64,000 bases of DNA from Paragonimus skrjabini miyazakii (taxonomy: Eukaryota; Platyhelminthes; Trematoda; Plagiorchiida; Troglotrematidae): the NCBI GenBank assembly GCA_014338405.1, contig JTDE01021220.1:1-64000 (forward strand), written 5' to 3'. Positions 61,101 through 64,000 of the stretch are shown here, piece by piece (positions within the stretch are counted from its first letter, which is position 1; each line of letters starts with the position of its first letter). The notes beneath the pieces were generated by a model. That model was not told where the DNA came from, searched no databases, and saw nothing but the letters and a program-made list of their open reading frames with translations. A program made the translations under genes and the position numbers.

Positions 61101-61215
61101 CACCGCTTTTTCACAGGTTCACGTGATACTGATGGCTGTAGAGGCTAGGCAACAAGCCTGCTTGCTTTATGCTCTTCGCGCCATTTCCGAATGCCAGGCC
61201 TGTGGACATCGATAG
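29340..61215 (+). CDS. SESN: Sestrin (gene span; N-terminal exon(s) missing)
   Basis: Sestrins are cytosolic stress-induced proteins. They restrain mTORC1 by binding GATOR2, and SESN2 senses leucine. Their N-terminal half is an AhpD-like fold. Eight exons (29340-29510, 40389-40559, 43728-44099, 50979-51156, 54564-54706, 60311-60420, 60602-60833, 61117-61215) join in frame with phases 0-0, 0-0, 0-0, 0-1, 1-0, 0-2, 2-0, 0-stop. They give 491 residues, close to the 480-492 of human SESN1/2 although the extreme N-terminus is not included. Alignment by eye runs from VMGFHPEYL to LLYALRAI without a missing block. Introns range from 181 bases to 10.9 kb and are packed with transposon relics, two of them holding assembly gaps. 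This is the only gene here I name with confidence. Confidence 0.93.
29511..31069 (+). other. SESN: Start of sestrin intron 1, nothing recognised
   Basis: The intron runs from 29511 to 40388. In this first part only short accidental frames are present. Confidence 0.5.
31070..31178 (+). repeat. Short dispersed repeat with TGATGATGATGA tail (SINE-like), copy 2
   Basis: Shares its body with the reverse complement of 530-640: TTCCACGTCACCGTTGAGT, GAGTGGCGGCCCGAG and CAGGCTCAAGGCCGTTATA. It ends with TTGATGATGATGATGA. It lies directly against the 5' edge of an RTE fragment. The 5' border is not visible. Confidence 0.55.
31179..33035 (+). mobile_element. RTE-like LINE fragment in sestrin intron 1, with a nested MITE
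   Basis: The plus strand encodes IPGCWGDVVILPLTKKRI, GCRPNQRGIRLIKILAPT, LLNYIDAFDPFDGFKLIQSL, YISTQATFYRDL, KNGVPSGCLFSLFLFDFVMG and later TYMRLKVCVCKA. These are RT fingers, palm (decayed) and thumb in order. An inverted-repeat element interrupts at about 32015-32182. The 3' region has TTGGGGTGTATTCTCATCTC, shared with the RTE copy near 59975. Stops throughout. Confidence 0.75.
32015..32182. mobile_element. MITE-like element with long terminal inverted repeats
   Basis: The left end TGAGCAATCGGTTATTTGTTTTATTGGTAACG (32017-32048) pairs with the right end at 32147-32178, with few mismatches. Weaker pairing continues inward for about 20 bases on each side. The total is about 165 bases with no coding capacity. 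TA dinucleotides flank both sides (32015-32016 and 32181-32182), as for Tc1/mariner-type MITEs, but the target duplication is too short to be proof. Confidence 0.65.
33591..33991. repeat. Perfect 161-bp inverted repeat with 79-base spacer, cut by a gap
   Basis: Bases 33591-33751 are the exact reverse complement of 33831-33991 over all positions I checked, including AATGACAGAGTTTGCGATAA at the outer end. The right arm stops exactly at the first N of the gap. It may continue inside the gap. It may be a real palindrome, or a foldback artefact of library preparation or scaffolding. Confidence 0.9.
33992..34091. other. Assembly gap, 100 N
   Basis: Exactly 100 undetermined bases inside sestrin intron 1, flanked by a perfect inverted repeat on the left and an AT microsatellite on the right, both of which commonly break assemblies. 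Confidence 0.99.
34116..34152. repeat. AT microsatellite
   Basis: About 18 uninterrupted AT units, 25 bases after the gap. Confidence 0.95.
34153..35339. other. Sestrin intron 1, nothing recognised
   Basis: No motif-bearing frame. The last part may be the 3' flank of the PLE that follows on the minus strand. Confidence 0.45.
35340..36000 (-). mobile_element. Penelope-like element fragment (RT end and GIY-YIG endonuclease)
   Basis: On the minus strand: KDVFLFLPFKGDHLANDIKH, KLKSALARAYAAAQLRLFQT, then (after a frame change) VYQFTCSCGDVYIGRTDRQL and SQRVAEHIPKWLKQQ, and later RNPTSSIGKHLMTTGRQVD. The CSCGDVYIGRT...RV.EH pattern is the GIY-YIG domain of Penelope-like retroelements and is intact at its key Tyr, Ile/Gly and Arg positions (near 35640-35690). 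The RT part is missing. It lies in sestrin intron 1, antisense to the gene. Confidence 0.8.
36001..38999. other. Sestrin intron 1, nothing certain
   Basis: Open frames of up to 169 codons (36144-36653 and 36566-37000 plus) are rich in Leu, Ser, Cys and Phe and look accidental. A 127-codon minus frame at 38466-38849 has no motif. No repeat was recognised. Confidence 0.4.
39017..39056. repeat. CTC/GTC compound microsatellite
   Basis: A run of CTC units passes into GTC units. On the minus strand it gives an accidental DDDDEEEEEGED peptide. Confidence 0.9.
39057..40388. other. End of sestrin intron 1, nothing recognised
   Basis: No repeat or exon seen up to the acceptor at 40387-40388. Confidence 0.5.
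40389..40559 (+). CDS. SESN: Sestrin exon 2 of those found (AhpD-like active-site region)
   Basis: The acceptor is TCTCTTCTTCTCAG and the donor GCC|GTGAGT at 40560. It encodes AAAEQRCVYLVLLFARQFL, then SSGGSPVWLQGIQHCPVKW, RQLTGLNRDLACQPWKVTA. Human SESN2 has AAARHQCSYLVGSHMAEFL here, with Cys125, Tyr127 and His132 as the alkylhydroperoxidase-like residues. In an ungapped alignment the Cys and Tyr are kept but the His position is Phe (TTT at 40428-40430). The later 'GLHRAPEKL..L..INKLLAHRPW' region aligns with GIQHCPVKWRQLTGLNRDLACQPW. Exact phase 0-0, 57 codons like the previous exon. Confidence 0.93.
40955..41050 (+). mobile_element. Short RTE-like LINE fragment in sestrin intron 2
   Basis: GCAGAAAACGGGTATTCGG, TGGTGATTGCTAAGCGAGTTC and TTTTGCTCAGTTACG match the RTE copy at 46850-46915 (GATAGAAAGCGGGTATTTGG, TAATGATTGCCAAGCGAGTTC). 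Only this piece of about 95 bases is present. Confidence 0.6.
41240..42960 (-). mobile_element. Penelope-like element fragment (RT palm to GIY-YIG) in sestrin intron 2
   Basis: The minus strand gives IAIRFPLETLFADIVMTKLE, CNFYKRYVNDNLCVLGNNVN and LTDILARLNSTHQNLQFSLE. This is the PLE 'Y.RYVDD' palm block, with the second-to-last Asp changed to Asn (YVND at 42161-42172). Further on come SLKDKVLVSAASFRVYSFTC and SCGTIYVDRTIRCLAERVRE, a GIY-YIG domain in which the YIG Gly is Asp (YVD). It is the same family as 35340-36000. Both ends are ragged and frames change. Antisense to sestrin. Confidence 0.75.
42961..43727. other. End of sestrin intron 2, nothing recognised
   Basis: Pyrimidine-rich sequence with accidental frames. 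No repeat seen. Confidence 0.5.
43728..44099 (+). CDS. SESN: Sestrin exon 3 of those found (helical core plus variable linker)
   Basis: The acceptor is TCATTCATTCAG. The peptide begins DQIYNLTHGGDALRASGE, then LSLSELMHAVAILTHVHAL and ACFIFACGIRPEIDHD. This matches the sestrin signature 'SLAELIQALVLLTHCHSLSSFVFGCGI.PE'. A polar, low-conservation linker follows (about 75 residues rich in Ser, Gln, Asp), as in other sestrins between the two halves. Two donors keep phase 0: CAG|GTGATG at 44100 (used here) and ACG|GTAGGG at 44163, which would add 21 residues. The linker is too variable to choose between them by homology. Confidence 0.9.
44163..45239. other. Start of sestrin intron 3, nothing recognised
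   Basis: Open frames at 44507-44926 and 44923-45240 are hydrophobic and Cys/Ser-rich without motifs. I regard them as accidental. Confidence 0.45.
45240..45790 (-). mobile_element. Zinc-finger LINE fragment split by a gap, sestrin intron 3
   Basis: The part 45627-45790 reads NLSTDSELQDHIAKTAAA and FGSLETSVLKKS on the minus strand, as at 17400-17540 of the longer copy. The part 45290-45480 shares CAGTGTAGATCCGAAGGAATTAGACC and the block ending CAATGCTGATTGGTCAG with 16315-16405, the 3' flank of that copy. The C-terminal coding region between them is missing or hidden in the 100-N gap. Confidence 0.7.
45527..45626. other. Assembly gap, 100 N
   Basis: Exactly 100 undetermined bases inside sestrin intron 3. 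Pieces of one LINE copy in the same orientation lie on both sides. Confidence 0.99.
45791..46469. other. Sestrin intron 3, nothing recognised
   Basis: Short frames only. Confidence 0.45.
46470..47370 (+). mobile_element. RTE-like LINE 3' fragment in sestrin intron 3
   Basis: The plus strand holds ITLRQRILAAQ, then LDHILRMPASYLLYRTLF, ADATAHWRKLRVGRMMGW, HREMESFIQRLVTVGRVRL and PGWNTRDSHSRWLKTLCEV. These are the RTE C-terminal blocks, open in one frame from 46948 to 47202. The 3' end has GTTAAGCATCTACGAGAACCAC near 47325, like AAGCATCAGTGTGAACCAC in the other copies, but the TGA tail is decayed to GGTGATAGTAGTGG. Confidence 0.8.
47371..49297. other. Sestrin intron 3, nothing certain
   Basis: A frame at 48066-48209 has a good acceptor and a 144-base length, but its phase does not fit the flanking sestrin exons. 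No repeat recognised. Confidence 0.4.
49298..50019 (-). other. Two overlapping minus-strand open frames, function unknown
   Basis: A frame of 166 codons (50019-49519) is followed by one of 97 codons (49591-49298) in another phase, overlapping by 73 bases. Both are rich in Ser, Asn, Thr, Gln and Arg, and the first ends QTNEISQHISEELGIRETTN. This could be a broken ORF of a transposable element, an antisense gene, or chance. No zinc knuckle, RT or transposase motif is visible. It lies inside sestrin intron 3. Confidence 0.3.
50310..50490 (+). mobile_element. RTE-like LINE 3' end fragment in sestrin intron 3
   Basis: TTGGAAGAGATGGCAACTGA followed by TTGGGCTCAGTGGTTTGGG encodes LEEMATDWAQWF, the last RTE block (compare VADWVQWRECY at 47155-47185). 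AATAAGGAAGCTGTTATCTGATG follows, as AGTAAGGAAGTTGTTTTGCTGATG-like sequence does at 23510. Confidence 0.6.
50979..51156 (+). CDS. SESN: Sestrin exon 4 of those found (linker helix)
   Basis: The acceptor is CTCCTTTTGTCAG and the donor AAAC|GTAAGT at 51157, leaving phase 1. The peptide includes QLHATQLLHLIQKERCEYD and EVDEDIVAEQFMAVIRLNI. It aligns with human 'VEALMEKMRQLQE....EEEASQEEMASRFEIEKRE', the acidic helical stretch before the C-terminal half. The first 20 residues are not conserved. Similarity is weaker than for the other exons, but phase and position fit. Confidence 0.8.
51157..53689. other. Sestrin intron 4, first part, nothing recognised
   Basis: Frames at 51816-52121 and 52153-52518 are open but have no motif or convincing splice borders in a fitting phase. 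Confidence 0.45.
53690..54010 (+). repeat. Diverged tandem repeat, two units of about 173 bases
   Basis: Unit 1 has CAAAAGCCCACAGCGAGTGG (from 53733), GACCGGATGAGTCATCGCTTGAC, GGATCAACGGGCGAGACATGGCAGG. Unit 2 has CAAAGCCCACAGTGGATAG (from 53907), GATCGGACGAGCCATCGCTCAAC, GGACTAACGGACGAAGAATGGCAGG in the same order. The stretch is purine-rich and higher in GC than its surroundings. The type is unknown. Confidence 0.65.
54564..54706 (+). CDS. SESN: Sestrin exon 5 of those found
   Basis: The acceptor is TTGCGACTCTCAG and the donor GTG|GTAAGT at 54707. Two bases complete the codon split in the previous exon, then DSAHSDSTLSRAAELMGRL, NQHSVISRFLDTPDSCYEN, FEGQPFHGV. The segment SRFLDTPDSCYENF aligns with human 'SRHFEDTSYGYKDF', just before the leucine-binding half. 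Phase 1 in, phase 0 out. Confidence 0.85.
54707..57858. other. Sestrin intron 5, first part, nothing recognised
   Basis: Only short accidental frames and a small AAAT run near 57490-57504. Confidence 0.45.
57859..58045 (-). repeat. Dispersed repeat, partner at the window's right end
   Basis: The block CACTCACAATCGATCGCAGCTGTAAC near 57876-57901 recurs as CACCCACAATTGATCGCAGCTGTCGC at 63975-64000. The minus strand is open for 61 codons here (ending SLERVLQLRSIVSDIQFI), which may be a retroelement tail. The family was not identified. Confidence 0.45.
58380..58950 (-). mobile_element. RTE-like LINE 5' fragment (endonuclease start) in sestrin intron 5
   Basis: On the minus strand near 58665-58560 the frame reads RRHIGVLNVRTVKEISQQE and LDSLNIDTCCIQQTE, the first endonuclease blocks ('NVRT', 'LDSLNxD...Q/SETR'). 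A 92-codon frame upstream of it (58940-58662) could be leader sequence of the same element. It points away from the RTE 3' fragment that starts at 59205, so the two are separate insertions. Confidence 0.65.
59205..60201 (+). mobile_element. RTE-like LINE 3' fragment with TGATGA tail, sestrin intron 5
   Basis: Starting near ACTAATCTTGCACCTTGTTGGCGACAGAGA, the sequence follows the RTE 3' region: a decayed LLY.SEAWPL block near 59340, FRYLTIDICF, and the untranslated part with CTTGTTGGGGCGTGTTC. It ends TTAAGCATCAGTGTGAACCACTG and ATGATGATGATGATTGG near 60201. All frames are broken. It stops 110 bases before sestrin exon 6. Confidence 0.75.
60117..60147. repeat. TTA/TTAA microsatellite inside the RTE 3' region
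   Basis: TTATTATTAATTAATTAATTAATTATTATT-type run, just before the conserved RTE end block. Confidence 0.85.
60311..60420 (+). CDS. SESN: Sestrin exon 6 of those found
   Basis: The acceptor is CGATCTTACTCTTTAG and the donor AATAC|GTAAGT at 60421. It encodes EYCWLEEGCALADRLCAD and LGTLLDEKFRNAYDLTYN, aligning without gaps to human '[35 protein letters not shown]'. It carries the counterparts of SESN2 Thr374 and Tyr375 in LTYN; Thr377 is completed by the next exon. It ends in phase 2, and the intron after it is only 181 bases. Confidence 0.93.
60602..60833 (+). CDS. SESN: Sestrin exon 7 of those found (leucine pocket, GATOR2 contact)
   Basis: The acceptor is TTCACCTATCATCAG and the donor GTG|GTAAGT at 60834. 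The peptide runs LNNIRGVDTSPYRRSVWNQ, VQSLFGICHDDFRYDCLD, RLLSTTQRAFLKLCATQPT and YDHCFEKIFPVLSPSEV. By alignment to SESN2, Thr386 and Arg390 of the leucine pocket (VDTSPYRR), the Asp406-Asp407 pair needed for GATOR2 binding (CHDDF) and Glu451 (PSEV) are kept. The Trp444 position is Phe, and four extra residues lie between it and the Glu. Confidence 0.95.
61117..61215 (+). CDS. SESN: Sestrin last exon
   Basis: The acceptor is CCGCTTTTTCACAG. The peptide VHVILMAVEARQQACLLYA then LRAISECQACGHR ends at TAG (61213-61215). Human sestrins end 'VHVNLLLLEARMQAALLYALRAITRYMT', so the length and end agree, with five extra residues (CQACGHR for YMT and neighbours). The exon starts in phase 0, as the preceding donor requires. 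Confidence 0.95.
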   Translation, partial: VHVILMAVEARQQACLLYALRAISECQACGHR

Positions 61216-62429
61216 CCACGGACTGGAGTCCTGTATTAAATGCCACTTGTCTTGAGTGTCTTTGGGCTTCCTTTGGAAAACTCACTGGCCTGACTCGTAA
61301 ACCGAATGTGATCACCACAGCTGTGCTCCCTCTCTTCAATGAACCAACTTCTGTTCTCTCTTCCACCATGCGTTCCTGTGTTTAGTTCTGATTTTTATTG
61401 GGGTTTCCTCTCGTTTGTTTCTGGTCACTGTGATCGCGGAGCCATTTTGTTCTCACACAATCTCCCACATCTTCGATTAATCGCTGTCTACTCTCCTGCT
61501 TTATAGCTTGGGGTAAGTGTGCTCAATTAAACCTCTCTTCACGTTATGTTGCGCATCCGCATGCGCTATGTACTCTTTTTGTAAATGTGCGTTTCATAAT
61601 TTTTCTTCCTCCGAAATCAACCAATTCGTAGTTCGTTAAATTATCAAGCACAATATTATTAGGTTATATTTGCTTTATGCGCATCAACCGCATGAACTTA
61701 TCAGAAACATACGTGTAACTTGCTCCCTTCATTCTTAGTTTGTTCTTCCAGAGATAATAGTGCCTGTTCATTGATAGTTTCTTGCTCTGTCTTCACATTA
61801 AACGATCGTTCACTGATCATCAGATCTAATTTGAACGTGTTACTGCTGTGTTAGCCGCACCTTCAGCATTTCAGCGTGCTTTTCGTCAGTAACTAAATCC
61901 GCCACCAGGCAGCTTTCCCATGCACAAGATCAAGCAGGGTTGTTAAAGATGAGACAATGCATTTAATGTTTCACATTGCTGACCAAATTTTTGGATATTT
62001 CACAACTGTTTGTGTTGACACCGTTCATAGAATGGAATGCAATTGCGTGTACATACTTTGTTATTTATAAGGCTTGCCGTGCTTAGTTGATAATCTTCTC
62101 CATTAGGTTGGGTATGAGTTTGATTGCTATCACGTGAGGTGTTCTAATCATGTGTCTCTTGCCGATATTTTTGGTCTTGTTGGTTACAGTTTGGGTGGAT
62201 GCAGGGCGGTTTTTATTGTGATTGAAACCGAAGAAATATTCACCGTTCGTTCGACATTGGTGCACCGATGATCCTATTAGTTCGCAAGACTTTCATCATT
62301 ATTGTTATAGCAGTTTTGTGATATTTTCTGAACGTGAAGTATGTTCAACGCAGTCAGGCGTTCTACTTGTAAACAAACGGGTATTTACTTAAGAGACTTG
62401 CAAACGATATTCGACGTTAACGTTGTCTG
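61216..62429 (+). other. Sestrin 3' UTR and downstream intergenic DNA
   Basis: The UTR starts after TAG at 61215. ATTAAA at 61526-61531 is a possible poly(A) signal, giving a UTR of about 330 bases; another ATTAAA lies near 61797. Apart from these I see nothing. Confidence 0.45.
61526..61531 (+). promoter_or_regulatory. Possible poly(A) signal of sestrin (ATTAAA)
   Basis: First ATTAAA variant after the sestrin stop codon, at a plausible distance. No canonical AATAAA was noted between the stop and this site. Position-based inference only. Confidence 0.35.
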
Positions 62430-63375
62430 CTACGCTTCATCTTCCTTGTGAATGAAGTCGTGGAACCAGGTTTGTGGGGAGAGGAGAGTGTATTTTCGGG
62501 TGTTATCGATATTCTCCAAGGCGACAAATTGCATGATTTTTTGGTATTGATATGTTCGCCGAGCTTGGCATTTAGATTGCAAACGTTTCATCACCAAACG
62601 AGGTGACATCATCAGTGCGTAAATGTTTAGCATATAGTTTTTGAGCGTGGAGATTGGTGAAGTTCGATGGATGCCTGCTCTTATATAGCAGAGTGAGTGG
62701 ACCTTCTGATCTGAATTCTGGTTGGTCGCTCTCTGCTGTTTTTTATCTTTGACTTGGTCTACCATTAGCTGATTCTTGTTGCGTTTGAACTGTGACCCGA
62801 TCTCTGATTGGCTGTTTTCCTGTAGTTCTTGAATCTTTGGTCTGGAGTTTGATTGGGTGTTCCTGTTGCTGTCGAACTTTGACCTCGAATCTAATTGGTT
62901 GGTCCCTATATATTGATCGAGTGAGTTCTTTCTTCATTTTGGAATTCCATCCGGTTGGTTATTCATTGTTCCGTTTTGACTTTGGTCTGATCTGTTCAAG
63001 TTGCTCCGTTTGGATTTAATGCCATTTGGACTTGATGGTGTCTGCATCTCTTCAAATCCTTGGTTCGCATTGGTTTATAGATTTTGTTCAGCTCGTTGTG
63101 TTTGCTTATTGATCCGGCTGATGAATACCAAGCTTCGAGAAACTCTCTTGCATGTCTGGTGTTTGCTTGCGTAAGGACTTCTGCGGTATTCAGGTTGAAG
63201 GTGTGTCCAGTTTCATCCTCGTGGGCGGATATCAAAGAAAATGGATCGTGCCTTTTGATGGCTAATTCGTGTCCATGTATTCGCGTTGATAATTTCCGTC
63301 CGGTTTGACCGACATAGTGTTGTCCACAGTCGTTGCATTTGATTTTGTAAATGACGTTTCTTCTGTTCACAACTG
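62430..63375 (-). mobile_element. Penelope-like element of a second family (GIY-YIG end and tail)
   Basis: The minus-strand frame 63370-62996 starts NRRNVIYKIKCNDCGQHYVG, QTGRKLSTRIHGHELAIKRH, then FSLISAHEDETGHTFNLNTA and ARHAREFLEAWYSSAGSIS. It is an intact-looking GIY-YIG domain with a CNDCGQHYVGQT motif and the later Glu of EFLEAW, different from the CSCGDVYIGRT family in the sestrin introns. Downstream frames (62937-62743, 62765-62430) hold the 3' part, including YALMMSPRLVMKRLQSKCQA. The RT is missing: the element is cut at about 63375. Confidence 0.8.
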
Positions 63376-63388
63376 CGTGAGTTTTATT

Positions 63389-63547
63389 ATGCCGACTCTA
63401 CTCTATGACAACCTACCTCACTATCTGAATGTGTTAACCAACATAGCATCACTCCTCTGTTCCTCAACAATGTTAGCCCTTATGATTCCACACATCCCTC
63501 GTGATGTGTTGAAACTGGTGAATGATTGTATGTTGGTGGATAATTTC
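63389..63547 (+). CDS. Possible exon of an unidentified gene
   Basis: From an ATG at 63389 the frame reads MPTLLYDNLPHYLNVLTNIA, SLLCSSTMLALMIPHIPRD and VLKLVNDCMLVDNF, then meets TTC|GTACGT. If not spliced it stops at 63598 after 70 codons. The sequence is helix-like and could be coding, but there is no known motif, and it starts right beside the truncated end of the PLE. Chance is a real alternative. Confidence 0.25.
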
Positions 63548-63598
63548 GTACGTGTGGGTGGATGTTTTTTTGCGGTCACATTCAGAAGATTGGAGTGA

Positions 63599-64000
63599 TG
63601 TGTATTAATTTACGCTACCGATACTAGTACAAACTCAAGTTTACCCTACATCGATACATTCTCTCCTTCTGTTTGGTTACCGAACCTACGACAGTTCAGT
63701 AGTTAATGTTAGTGCGTCATTCATGCGTAGCAGTCACTATCTGAATACACTTGTTCATGTGTCGTGGGTTCATCTCTTGAACAATAAGATTATCAGTCAC
63801 TGGGTCTTTAAAGAGGTATTAGTAGAATTATCTTTGTATCTATTATCATTTTCACCATGTGACTCATTGGGAGAGTGTTCCATCTATTGAACGCACTTTT
63901 ATAATTATGGACCTAAAAGATCTGTAATGTGTGCGATTGATGTGCTGATTGTACTATTATTTTAAGGTGAACATCACCCACAATTGATCGCAGCTGTCGC
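63599..64000. other. No gene recognised; repeat block at the very end
   Basis: The last 26 bases match the repeat at 57876-57901. Otherwise nothing seen. Confidence 0.45.

Noticed and set aside
1..64000. Operons, CRISPR arrays, phage or plasmid genes, tRNA and rRNA genes
   Set aside because: None seen. The DNA is eukaryotic with split genes; no tRNA cloverleaf or rRNA core was recognised by eye.

Overview
The window looks like nuclear DNA of a parasitic flatworm (a fluke or a diphyllobothriid-type tapeworm; I cannot choose). Reasons: small exons separated by large introns with GT..AG borders; dense decayed non-LTR retrotransposons of RTE and CR1 type plus Penelope-like elements (PLEs) with GIY-YIG endonuclease ends; AT and TGATGA simple repeats; three gaps of exactly 100 N, as in a draft scaffold. 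There is no operon structure and nothing prokaryotic.

The main gene is a sestrin on the + strand. I assembled it by hand from eight exons: 29340-29510, 40389-40559, 43728-44099 (or 44162), 50979-51156, 54564-54706, 60311-60420, 60602-60833 and 61117-61215. All splice phases agree and the exons give about 490 codons, the usual sestrin length. The N-terminal exon(s) were not found. The protein keeps the cysteine and tyrosine of the sestrin AhpD-like site but has Phe where human SESN2 has His132. Most leucine-pocket and GATOR2-contact residues are kept.

Layout. 1-165: RTE piece (-). 285-1060: CR1 piece (+) carrying a short repeat insertion. 2030-2840: CR1 piece (-). 3040-3820: CR1 3' end (+). 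6060-9960: nearly full-length dead CR1 (-). 11450-13410: exon-like segments of an unidentified gene (+). 16210-18582: a third LINE type with a C-terminal zinc finger (-, holds a gap). 20560-23745: RTE (+). 23950-26230: a LINE (-) split by an RTE (+). 26231-29339: unassigned, with one exon-like segment on the - strand. 29340-61215: sestrin. Its introns hold a short repeat, RTE copies, a MITE-like hairpin element, a perfect inverted repeat beside a gap, two PLE pieces and LINE pieces. 62430-63375: another PLE type (-). 63389-63547: a possible exon.

All transposable elements seen carry stops, frameshifts or deletions, so none looks able to encode its own movement. The host content I can defend is the sestrin plus a few unassigned exons. 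Family names come from reading translated motifs by eye; no database search was possible.
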